Below are positions 10,401 through 19,670 of a stretch of DNA of 19,703 nucleotides, in pieces. Location of the stretch: NCBI GenBank assembly GCA_027596945.1, contig JADGJH010000388.1:1-19703 (forward strand). The letters run 5' to 3'. The notes beneath the pieces are model-generated. The model searched no databases. It saw nothing but the letters and a program-made list of their open reading frames with translations, and was not told the DNA's origin. A program made the position numbers and the translations under genes. Each line of letters starts with the position of its first letter. Position 1 is the first letter of the stretch. The DNA comes from Physocladia obscura. Taxonomy: Eukaryota; Chytridiomycota; Chytridiomycetes; Chytridiales; Chytriomycetaceae.

Positions 10401-11955
10401 AAAACATCTTCATAAAGTTCGCCTGACTTTTCTTTCGAAGAAAGTGGATCAGATTCCTTCGCGTCGGTTGCGTCATTTGCAAAAGACTCCCAGGTGAATG
10501 AGGCATTTTCTAATAAAACAGACAGATTTGATACTTCAGGAAAAAATGAGCTGCCAGTGTCCACCACTGAAACAAATTTGATTGAATCTTCCGGGTCCAA
10601 TTCTTCAGCCAACAAAAACTCGCAAACTCGTTTGTATGAAATAATTGACTGCACAAATGAGCTAAAATATGGATATTATTTTAAGTTTATAAAATACACT
10701 GTCACCTTATAATTCTCGGCACTGCACCAGATATCGAAATCAATGATGACAGGAAACTAAGAGCTGGAAAGATTGTACTCGGCGTCATCTGGTTTCCAAG
10801 TGCACCAAATGTCACAAAAGTAAGAGCAGGTGTTAGGCCTTGTTGGAAAATCATTGTTGTGATTAACAGGACAAATATAAAAACATATTTGTATAAAATT
10901 TCGATTTGCTTGTCTCTTGCTGCTTGGATCTTTTTTAGTGAATATTCTTCAAGTGCGTGGTATTTAATAACTTTGATTCCGTACAAAAATTCGCGAAGAA
11001 TCGATGTTCGTTCATCCATAGATTTCATGTAGTCTTTAACTTGCTTTCCCAATAAAGGAGAGAGTACAGCCGTGAAAACGCTTAACGAAATAAAAATACT
11101 GGCACCTACGACAGTAGAGATTCCGAGTAAGGTTGAAACAAAATAAAGAACAAGAACGAGCTGCAGCGGCATGGTCCAAATCTGATTTACAGAATCGATG
11201 AAACCAAGAATAGCAACAGTGTCTGAACCAACTAATGTGTTAATTTTTCCGGCAGAGTATTGTCTAGTTGATTTTGCCGATAAATTGAGACTTTTTCTGT
11301 AAATTGCATCAACCAGAGCAGCTTTGGTTCTTGTTTGGACAACATTGACCGTTGAACGTGAAACAATCATTCCAACAGCGTAGAGCACCTGCATTCCAAA
11401 CATGAGAAAAGCAAGTGCCCATCCATTATCAACAAAAAGCTTGTATTTTGGATACGTTGGGTCTAAATAATTTAATATCTGGAACAAAAATAATAAGCTA
11501 CATGTGGCGTCGCGAATACGAACCTCTCCGATCATAAGACTTGATAAAATCGTCATAGAAACTGAAACAAGTTGACTGAACGCATTCAACAAAACCATGA
11601 AGATTATTTTCGGAAGCAATGCTTGAAACATGGAAAGCTTGATTGTTTTAGATGACACTCCTGGACCCGCCTGAGCAACGTAAGCATCCAACCACTGCGA
11701 GCAAAATTCTGCGGTTTCGCTATGACCAAGCAATGGAAGATCCTGTTGGGGAATGAGTTGGGATTGTGTCGAGTCGTGGAAGTCTGAAACGCAAATATTG
11801 ATCGGGCGGATTACCGTTTCAAGTAAGGATTTTTTGAATCCCACTTTGAGCAAAGGATATATCCATGCAACAGTTGCAAACGTAAGAGGATTCCAACTGA
11901 TTTGCGGAACAGAGTTGCGGATCATGGATGATTTTTTTTTTTTTGATGTGCTCAT
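7480..11955 (-). CDS. ABCC (MRP-type) ABC transporter, complete, 1331 aa
   Basis: This is a full-length ABCC exporter with the short layout TMD1-NBD1-TMD2-NBD2 and no extra N-terminal TMD0, as in ABCC4-type proteins. Exons, in transcription order, are 11524-11955, 10706-11478, 10274-10661, 9979-10210, 9541-9926, 9249-9468, 8947-9204, 8484-8899, 8114-8417 and 7480-8066 (TAA), totalling 3996 nt. The N-terminus has the MRP motif WNPLTFATVAWIYPLL. NBD1 has Walker A GATGSGKSS (about 508-516), signature LSGGQKAR (about 596) and Walker B VFILDD. TMD2 starts near 738 (GSVSLDTYKSYVK) and includes FYDNQPIGRLLNRMTND and SRELKRL-like FRELKRL. NBD2 has Walker A GRTGSGKST (1107-1115), signature LSAGQ (about 1210), Walker B ILIMDE (1230-1235) and the H-loop SVAHRL (His 1266). 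The NBD1-TMD2 linker is acidic and Ser-rich. ATG 11955 is the first real ATG in frame. Introns are 44-72 nt. Substrate unknown. Confidence 0.95.
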
Positions 11956-11976
11956 CCACCAAAAAATTTTCTTCAA

Positions 11977-11997
11977 TTATTTATCAAAAAATTTCAT
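11977..11997 (-). promoter_or_regulatory. Possible 6-codon upstream ORF of the ABCC gene
   Basis: An ATG at 11995-11997 opens a six-residue frame (MKFFDK) closed by TAA at 11977-11979, 21 nt before the main ATG. If it lies in the 5'UTR it could dampen translation. The transcript start is not known. Confidence 0.35.
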
Positions 11998-12094
11998 CTT
12001 GTCTGAACCCTGAAACACAGAAAATAATTGAATGTTTGACGTGCATTTGGGAAGAGTATTTCTGGAGCATGCTTTAGAAACCACTAATAGAAGT

Positions 12095-12140
12095 GATATA
12101 TCCATGCAACAAGAATTCAGAGGATTCCAACTAATTTGTG
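12095..12140 (-). pseudogene. Degenerate duplicate of part of the ABCC first exon
   Basis: This segment repeats 11855-11907 on the same strand. Both contain the blocks AGTTGGAATCCTCT and TTGCATGGATATATC, encoding ISWNPL; a 4-nt gap between the blocks shifts the frame in the copy. It sits about 140-185 bp upstream of the ABCC start codon. It may be a leftover of a partial tandem duplication or a dead alternative first exon. No Walker motif or other transporter part accompanies it. Confidence 0.6.
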
Positions 12141-13890
12141 AGCCAAGTTTATATAAATATATCCGTAATTTCCTTTTAGTGCTTATTTTTTTCAAAAATT
12201 ATTCAACAAATTTGAACAATACATTTCTCTATCACTTAGCATTGTGCAACCCATTTTTCATCTCAGCAAGTTTCTTAATTTTAAAAATTTATTTACTTAA
12301 AGAATTTATGTATCAAAATCTTTATGACAAAAATAAAATAAGTGATTTTGAAATAAATTTTAAAACGTTCGATAATATACTTGGTTGGGTTTTCAAGAAC
12401 AAGCAATAAATAATTCATATCATAAAAACAGGCTACATAGGGTATTCAGCTATCAGCAACTTAGATGCTTTCCCCAAGCGAAAAACGATATAGCTAAGAT
12501 TGACTTACAATATTTGTAGTTTGCGACTTTACAATTTTAATACGTTAGAGGGTGTGAGAACTAAGATTTTTAGTTAAAATTATTATTTTATTTATTATAG
12601 AAAATCTCAATATAAAAAAGAATCCCAAATCTTATCTTCATGCTGTGCTCACATACTCTTTCATATGTGTTATTTCTAGTATTTAGAGACAAAGATGGAA
12701 TGTAATTTCTTCGAGGGATCAATTCCATTATGAAACAACTTAATGAATAAAATCTCGTGTATTCTTGCTCAGCTTGAATACTAAAACACCTAACAAGGGT
12801 AAAGGCCCTAGTTACATACTCATAGTAATAAAAGGTATCTAACAGAAGCAATATATATGTACTGCCACTACTATCTTGGCCTTTTCTTGCCTGATATGGT
12901 AATAAACAGAATAATCTCTGTTGAAACTGCATGCTTCAAGGAATATTTTATCCTTTGAAGTGTTTTTTAGTCTCTCCATACACAGCTGCAATTATTCTTG
13001 TCTAGATTGATCAGACCTATTGAGAGCCCAACTTTGAGATTGAATTCACTTTTTTGCTGTTCTCCAATAAGCTTGATCTCGTTGGTACTTCTATTCTTCT
13101 TGTTATAGAAGCTATACTTGAAGTTTACAATTTTTTACTTCGGGACAAAAAGTTTTTTATGACTGTAAAAATAGGTCAAATAAAATTTTAATGGATATGA
13201 AAGTGCAAACTTTGTGGAAGGCGACTTACAATATGATTAATCAGATGATTTCAAAAGCCAATAACGCGTGCAAAACTCAAATCAGTTAAACTTACAAACC
13301 TGCATTCACCTTAAGTAGATCAGCGCATGCATTTGTAATCTTCTTTATTTTTTCTTATTTTTATTTTTTATTAATTCAGAATTCGTTTAAATTTAAAAAA
13401 TTAAAAAACGACAAGTACGCCAGAATGAAATGGAAGACAAAAAAAACCAAAAAAAACTATTGTAGTCATTGGAGATGTTTGTGTCCCAACCAGTAGTTGT
13501 TAGGCTCCAGAAAGAAGAAATAACAGGTATGGTTAATAAACACGAACTTTTTTTTGCTTCTCTTTCAAAAACTATCTTCACTACACATCCAAAGCGTCTA
13601 TATTACATTTTTTAAATTTAAAAATTTTGGTTTATTTTGTTTTGGTCCACTTCCTTCAAATTTTAACAAAATTTCCCAATAGCCATTCGTTTAATTTTTC
13701 CCTTTTTTATCACTACTTTTCATTTCGAATTTACTATTTTCATATCCCTTTTTGAGATTGTTGTTTCTGGACTTTTGTGTTGATTGGAGAGACCTATTAA
13801 ATAGTTATAAAATTATAATAGTCTGAACTTAAGGTACCAGCCTGTGTACATTACAGAATTGTTATCTGGTTTTTAAAATTTATTTCAATA
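12141..13890. other. AT-rich gene-poor stretch with scattered relics
   Basis: No intact gene is supported here. A plus-strand frame ending at 12409 encodes a hydrophobic, Phe/Leu/Lys/Asn-rich stretch of low complexity. The minus strand between about 13140 and 12590 has coding-like patches in shifting frames, for example LIGEQQKSEFNLKVG and MERLKNTSKDKIFLEA. None matches a family I recognise, and they may be remains of a decayed gene or element. From 13300 to 13890 there are mostly A/T runs. Confidence 0.4.
12431..12502 (-). pseudogene. Possible organellar LSU rRNA 3'-region fragment
   Basis: Read on the minus strand, the stretch contains AAAGCATCTAAG (12460-12471), a near-universal block near the 3' end of bacterial-type LSU rRNA. 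It is preceded at about the right distance by TAGCTA (12492-12497), as in the 23S order GGTAGCTA then GGAA then CTGAAAGCATCTAAG. Sequence between the blocks differs from E. coli. No other LSU block was found nearby, so this would be a small mitochondrial insertion in the nuclear genome. A chance match of this length remains possible. Confidence 0.38.
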
Positions 13891-16405
13891 TCATCCACGC
13901 AACCCCAACTCCAAAGCCTGCGTCTTCAACCTCTTCACAAATAACTTGATGCCGCTAGATTTTTTCGACTTCCGATTCAATCCAGGCACTTGATTTCTGA
14001 CACTCATATACTCTGCATATATCTGAGAAATAGCTGGCTTTTCCTTTTTTTGTTCTTTCAAAATCTCGCCACTCAAAGTATTTTCTACTCCTTCACCTTC
14101 ACCCTCAAATGCATCCAAAGCCTCGTTAAAATCTGAAGCCTTATTGCCAGCAGTGGCATTGGAAGCGGTAGAATCGAAAGTGGAATTAGCAAGGGGCGGA
14201 GCATCGTGGTGTTCAGTCTCTTTGATGTCGAAGTCAATATTCCAGTTTTCAAAACTATCGCCATTTCGAAGTTCATTGTACGAGTTTCTGTTAACTGAAA
14301 CATTGAATTTTGTCAGAGATCCTTCACCTTCTGGGTGTGTCATTGGTTCTGCATAGAATGTAATCTGCTGGATTTATGAAATAAATAAATAAAAAAGATT
14401 GAAAAAGAAAAAAAATAAAATAAAAGGGGATTTTTCTCACATTAGGATTATTATGCACATTAATTGTCAACCTAATATCATTTCCATAATATTTAGCAAC
14501 AGCAGCGTCAAGAATTTTCTCAAGCCATTTAATGCTCAAAGCAAACGCAGCGTCACCCATCTGAGTACCACCAAATAAAACATCGTTCATTTCTTCTCGC
14601 GAAATGTACTGGAACCCGAAAATCGTTGCCGTGTTGTGATAGCATACAAAAATTCCGTCCATATTGCCAATTCGAACTTGTAGGCTTGAAATTTTTTTTG
14701 TCAGTTTCGGTGAATGTGAACGATAAACAATAATCTCACTTGTATTTCAACATGGCAGACCGAGCCATATCATAATACTCGCGTTCAAATGACGATATAA
14801 GTCCTTTCATTCGAGTAATCTCGTAATCCGTATTGTTCTACTTTTTTGGTTTAGATTTTGCCAGTTAATACTCAAATTGTGCTCTCTGGGTATTTAGTTC
14901 TTTGTCGTTGCTTCTCTCTCTCTCTCGTTTTCTCTCTCCGTCTCTTTCTGTCTCTCTATCTCTCGAGTAAATTTTACGGACCTTAAAATCTCCTGGATCC
15001 ATTCGGATTGCCACAGTAGCTCTAGTTTTGACATCAAACGTTTTCCCTGGCAGTCTATCATCATAACAATCAAGCTGCGAGCGCAGCAAGAAATTTTCGA
15101 ATTTTGCGTAATGGAATGCTTCTTCAGTTGGAAATTTATGACCTAGCGGTAGATTTGCAGAGTTTAAGTGCATTTTGTATTCTTTTGGTGATGCAGTCAG
15201 AAGTTTTTCTAGTGATTTTCCCTATTGAAGAATTGAAAATGCTAGTTGATATATATAACAGGTCTATGAATTGAAAATAAATACCTGCTGCATCAAAATT
15301 TCATTTTCTGCCGGAGTTTCATTTGAATTTTTCTCTGAATCTACACTATATAACCCATCATAAAATTTCAAAATGGCAGATGTTGGCTTTCGTTGCATTA
15401 AGGTGAAATTTACTTTCTGGGATACAAAAATAAGTTAGATTTTTTTTCTATTTTATTTATTTATTTTTGTAAATACCTCATTCATGAATGCAGTTGACAG
15501 AGAAGACAAGTTTAATTCTTGATTTAGAGAAATACTATTATACAATTGCGCAAGTAGGTTTGTGATTGATGATGTTGACGAATAGTACTTCATTTTATGT
15601 TTCAGCGCAAGTTCCTTAAGAATCTATTCAAATCCAAAAAATTAGCATGAGTGAAAGGCATACATGATTAATAATTTTTTGTACGACTATTGTTTTGTCC
15701 TGTACACATTGTGGCGCATATTCTTCGCTCAAATCACTCCCTTTAACTGCACTCAATTCGCTTCGCTTGATTTACGCGTTGTGCACTGGCGCGGACGACA
15801 ACTAAACTGGATCGCCGGAGGCAATCTTGTATGGCGGAAGCGATTCGAAATTGAAATCCTCCGGTTGAGTAACAACATATAAGGACTCATCGAAATTAAA
15901 ATGATTGGTTCTAGGATCTTTCAGATAGTGAACTCCCGGACTGTTTTTCGTTTTATTTTTGTTTAAGTATCATATTATTCAAAGATTTCCGAACACTCTT
16001 TATTCGATTCACGCTACGCGCTAACTTTCTGCTTTCATTTTCTTACTTCGCTTTCATTTCTCGCTTGATTCATAAAATTTACTTGAACAAGACCCGATCA
16101 AGACCATGAGCAAGCTGCGCAACTTCAATATGCTTCGTCTTTTCATGTACGATTTTTTCAAACAAAAAGGGTGTACTGGAGATGCGAATACCATGCGGGA
16201 TGTCATCGTCAGACGATTGTTTATTTCGTCTAGGTTTTTCTTCTGGTGGAGCATTGGATGATTCAGTAGTTGTTGGTCGTGAGTTTTTCCTTTTCTTTGC
16301 GCAGACAGCGGTCGACGTGGAAAAGAAACTGGCGTGGTTTTGGAATGGTAGCTTGATTTTAAATACGCGAGAGAGACAGAATGTTATTGGCATTCGCATT
16401 GGCAT
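13891..16405 (-). CDS. PET127: Pet127-like mitochondrial RNA-processing protein
   Basis: Yeast Pet127 is a mitochondrial membrane-associated protein needed for RNA 5'-end processing and turnover; the family has been placed in the PD-(D/E)XK nuclease superfamily. Exons, in transcription order, are 16083-16405, 15808-15940, 15477-15623, 15285-15416, 14982-15221, 14740-14837, 14441-14684 and 13891-14364, totalling 1791 nt and 596 aa. The N-terminus is basic and Ser/Thr-rich with no acidic residue for about 40 aa, as in a mitochondrial presequence. Family blocks in order are LAHGLDRVLFNPGVHYLKDP, FNFDESLYVVTQPEDFNFE, YYSSTSSITNLLAQLY, QLDCYDDRLPG then FDVKTRATVAIRMD (about 294-320, carrying the D...DxK nuclease-like motif), SFEREYYDMARSAMLKY, QVRIGNMDGIFVCYHNT, IFGFQYI and FYAEP. 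The acidic and basic C-terminal tail is less conserved. Introns are 55-184 nt. It is divergent from SSR2 with 52 bp between ATGs. Confidence 0.9.
14911..14966. repeat. (TC)n-rich simple repeat in a PET127 intron
   Basis: A run of TCTCTC with short interruptions lies inside the 144-nt intron 14838-14981. On the coding strand it is a GA-rich purine tract. Confidence 0.9.
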
Positions 16406-16457
16406 GATATAAGCGACTGTATTGATGATTTGGAAAAAAAAATAAAAAAATAAAAAA
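16406..16457. promoter_or_regulatory. Bidirectional PET127/SSR2 promoter region
   Basis: Only 52 bp separate the start codons of the two divergent genes. The gap includes an A-rich tract at about 16433-16457 and no recognisable TATA box. Both transcripts must either start here with very short leaders or overlap in the 5' regions. Confidence 0.65.
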
Positions 16458-17297
16458 ATGAAACCGAATTCATTGAATATGCGGACGCTTTCTGTCTTGA
16501 ACCTCTTTATGGGAGTAATTTTTGTCGCATTGACGTTGACGGTCGAGGCTGGCGTGGTGGTTCACAAGACGTTCAAGGAGCGCGTGCTTGTCACGGGCCG
16601 CAACGCAACAATCGCAATCACCGCATTCAACACTGGTTCACGTAAGTGTATCAAAGAATCAATAAAGCATTAACGTAATGCTAATATAATAATATCAACT
16701 TATCTCATCGTTGAATATAAATCAGTCCCCATCTCAAACTTTATTGTGGAGGATAAGACTTTTAGGAACTTTACGCTGTACGCCCCGGTCGCCGGAAAGC
16801 ATTCGCGGTTATTCAAGACTATCGAAGCGTAAGTGCATTTATTCTTCTCCTTCCTGTAATTCCCTATAATTGCCTTTTTAAATTAATACGTTTGTTTATC
16901 TAATTAACTACAGTGGCAAAAGTGCGTCGTTCTGGTTCGTTGTCAAGCCAACTGCATCAGGCACCCATCAGGACCAACCCGCATTCTACAGATACAAGGA
17001 TTCCAATGACGAACAGCATGTATGTATCCATAGATATTAAAAACTCAAATCCCCTATAATAATGCAAAATTGCAGACCGGTTACTCGTCATATTTTCAAG
17101 CATTCCCTGTTTTCACCGAACAAGACGCACTGAAACTTGGAATCCAGCAAAAATCCGGCGGCAAATGGTCCATACTCATTGTCGTGTTCGGCCTTGTCGC
17201 CGCGTTCGTTGGTTACGTTTATCAAGAAACTGTCAAAGAGGCTGCAAAAGCAAAGATAGCGGCGGAGGCGGCAGCAGCAAAGGAAACCGACCTTTGA
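16458..17297 (+). CDS. SSR2: Translocon-associated protein subunit beta (TRAP-beta / SSR2)
   Basis: TRAP-beta is a single-pass ER membrane protein of the translocon-associated complex that assists Sec61-dependent protein import. Exons are 16458-16641, 16726-16828, 16914-17019 and 17076-17297 (TGA), totalling 615 nt and 204 aa. The N-terminus carries a signal peptide (hydrophobic core LFMGVIFVALTLTV, about residues 16-29, cleavage likely near EAG). The lumenal domain has sequons at Asn49 (NAT) and Asn76 (NFT) and the family-like blocks GRNATIAI and SASFWFVVKP. A transmembrane helix spans about 163-181 (SILIVVFGLVAAFVGYVYQ), followed by an Ala/Lys/Glu-rich cytosolic tail. Length is close to the usual 180-190 aa. 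Met8 is an alternative start that would keep the signal peptide. It shares a compact upstream region with PET127, and its 3' end faces the GNAT gene with 71 bp between stops. Confidence 0.94.
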
Positions 17298-17368
17298 ATG
17301 AACAAGAATGCGCGCTGAGATATTGAAGATATATATCATAAGATTTAAATCGAAAGATTTATTTTACG

Positions 17369-17893
17369 TTACAATTCTTTGGAATATAACCGTTTCCCAT
17401 CTGTCTCCATCAAAAGAATGTACCCATTTGCTTCGAGAAACAAAAACATCGATGGAAACTGGACCGGATACGTATTAACCGTGATTTTGCGTCTCCCGTT
17501 CCCGACAGCGCGAGCCTCAACTGCCGCGAACAATGCCTTCATGACACCCCTACGTCTCGCATGTTCGCCCGTTATTGCAATCCACACGTGTTCCGTGGGA
17601 TGATCACTCGCTGGCTTGAGAAACGTAAATGCAAGCGCATCAATTCGTTCGTCGCCGTTGTCTGCAGTAGTGACTGCGGTATGGATGCATCCGCGCTGTG
17701 TTTCCAGTAGATCCGCCCAATCTGAAAGAGAACGTGACGAATGCGATCTTCCAGTTGGCGATGAATTTGTCAGGGATGGAGGGAAAGGAGGTTTTCCTTC
17801 TAACGCGAGACTGAATTCCAACTCACAAAACTCCAGCAGTTTCTCCAGCTGCTCGTTCGGAATCTCGCCACTATATTCTTGAAGCTGTGTCAT
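17369..17893 (-). CDS. GNAT-family N-acetyltransferase, intronless
   Basis: This predicted 174-aa protein would use acetyl-CoA; its acceptor is unknown. The GNAT core lies in the C-terminal half. The beta strand VWIAITGE is followed by the acetyl-CoA pyrophosphate loop HARRRGVMKALFAAVE (about residues 111-126, of the R/Q-x-x-G-x type), then a strand ITVNTYP and FPSMFLFLEANGY near the end. The N-terminal third carries a Pro/Ser-rich segment (about 34-55). A single ATG-started frame covers the whole protein. It is the only complete gene here without introns, and its codons look less AT-rich than neighbouring genes. That would fit horizontal transfer or a retrocopy but proves neither. It converges on SSR2. 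Confidence 0.82.
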   Translation of the reverse strand: MTQLQEYSGEIPNEQLEKLLEFCELEFSLALEGKPPFPPSLTNSSPTGRSHSSRSLSDWADLLETQRGCIHTAVTTADNGDERIDALAFTFLKPASDHPTEHVWIAITGEHARRRGVMKALFAAVEARAVGNGRRKITVNTYPVQFPSMFLFLEANGYILLMETDGKRLYSKEL

Positions 17894-18307
17894 GTCAATA
17901 ATTAAAATTAAAACAAAAAGTTCATGATTACATCATCGCAAATGTGGTCAAGTTGTAATATTACGAAACACACTGATCCACGTCAACGTGCAGCTTGTGC
18001 AAAATATTCCGTACTTTGATTTACCAATGAAAGTGTCACAAACCAGCAATAAATAAATTTTTAAAAGTTTGAATAAAGATTAGGATCTAACTCCCGCCCA
18101 CATTGCAAAGATTAACACTGTATGAATGTTTAATTATGAAATTTCTCTTCAACAGCTACCAACCGTTTCTTATAAAACTAATTTGAAAGATCTGGAATAT
18201 GATTAAATTGAACTCTTGGAACATGGTCAATCTTTGCTTTTTGAGTAAACTATAATAAATTTTAATCAACTCAAATACAATTCTTTAAATGAAATACAGT
18301 TCTTTTA
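17894..18307. other. Intergenic upstream of the GNAT gene
   Basis: This is AT-rich sequence that should hold the GNAT promoter. I see no gene, RNA or repeat that I can support. Confidence 0.4.
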
Positions 18308-19541
18308 TTATTTCTGTTCATGATTTTCTTCAATATTATTGTCTTCATGTTTGCGATGTTTATTGTTCAGGATATTTGTAATTAATTGAAATTTCAACAG
18401 CAGTTCTTGCTGAACTGGACTCATTTTCTGATTTATTCTAGAAATTGCTTGCTTATGTGTGTGCTTTTAAACTTTTTAGCTTTCAACTTTTTGAATAGAA
18501 TGTTCTGATAACAATGTTGAATAGCTTGTTTCAGCAGCTTGACAGTTAATTCTTGGTTGAGAGACAATTCTGTGGCTCTAAACACTTGCACTCTGTACTT
18601 GAGAACCAGGCTTGAATCTTCTTCAATTTGCGACACAATGCGGTGAATGCGACTGGAGCAACTTTGAATTGTTGAAAATCGTTCACAAACTCATAATATG
18701 CCTTGTACAAATAGAAGGAAGCTCGTTTTAAGTGCAACTCCTGGTCAATGCAGGTCAAAAATTTGGCAAACTGTTCACCTTTTGGAAGGTCATTCTTGCG
18801 AAACTCATCCAATAACTGCAGAAGACAACATCCCCACTTGCAAATGATAAAAGTTGACTTTTGTTTCTTGTGCTGCAACCATGTACAGGCTCTTTCTGAT
18901 TTGCTCAGTGAGCTTGATTTTCATTTCAGCAAGCTCAGTGCCTTGATACTCGTGACATTTCTTGGATTCCAATGTATCATATGTATTGTTGAACTCAGAA
19001 TTTGCAACTGCATATTTTCAAGTGGTCAGAGGAGCGTACTTTGAGAGGAACTGTTTGACTTTGGCAAACTTATTGACTGTAGTGGCAGTCAAAGTTGATA
19101 TAAATTGAGTTATTGAATCAGGAATATACACTTCCATGTGCATTGGCTGGACAGAAGAAGGTGCTGTTGAGGCTGGAGAAGCTGAAGTTGGAGAACTGCC
19201 TTGTTGACTTTAAGCTGCATACTCTAAACCTTGATATATTGTCGTGTTTTCTCCTACAAGTGTACCACTCTCATCATCACTTGCTGTGCCGTTTGTGTCA
19301 CAGGAAGAGCATCAAATTGTGAAAGTATTGTTCTGATGATAGGCAGTTTGATAGCGCGCAAATCTTGATGTAAATTGTTGGCAGGTTTTGCTAGCTCTCC
19401 TCTCATCCACTTGATTAAAGCGTCACAGTAGACATCAAGTGGCATTTGCAGTTGAAAGATTGTGTTCTAGAATTTCCAAAAGTACTTTTTGTCTAAATGT
19501 TCTGGCAAAAATCCAGCCAAACTAACTTTTTGTCTGACGTT
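18308..19541 (-). pseudogene. Frameshifted coding relic of unknown family
   Basis: Coding-like segments follow each other in shifting frames on this strand. From upstream: QKVSLAGFLPEHLDKKYFWK, then a TAG at 19467-19469, then MPLDVYCDALIKWMRGELAK to TQTAQQVMM (19254-19445). Next comes a Ser/Pro-rich and then helical segment with in-frame TAA and TGA, including MEVYIPDSITQFISTLTA and ELAEMKIKLTEQIRKSLYMV. After a shift near 18830 comes LLDEFRKNDLPKGEQFAKFL and on to FYLYKAYYEFVNDFQQFKV. After a shift near 18640 comes SQIEEDSSLVLKYRVQVFRA. After a shift at a CA repeat near 18455 comes MSPVQQELLLKFQLITNILN, ending at TAA 18308-18310. The codon pattern, helical character and continuity suggest one former gene of 400 aa or more. 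I recognise no family. Confidence 0.45.
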
Positions 19542-19670
19542 AAAAAAAACTGAATTAAATTCAAAAACTTATTTTCTTTCATAATACTAAACATGTTCTC
19601 GTTGGAAAGTGTATGTCCTTTCTATGAAAGTATACAGCTATTTGAACCAAATAATTATGCCCTGACTTAC

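Noticed and set aside
3206..13312. A 15-bp word AAACCTGCATTCACC present near 3206 and near 13298.
   Set aside because: The similarity does not extend into the flanks, so there is no evidence for a dispersed repeat.
13424..13532. Short plus-strand frame (SLEMFVSQPVVVRLQKEEITG) followed by a GTATGG donor-like site, faintly Sm-like.
   Set aside because: No start in frame without a stop, no downstream exon with an Sm2 motif found, and the resemblance is too short.
18433..19445. Idea that TGA is read as tryptophan, because one minus-strand frame here is broken mostly by TGA.
   Set aside because: SSR2 and PHACTR in the same window end at TGA where expected, the frame also contains TAA, and other frames carry the better coding segments. 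Frameshift decay explains it better.
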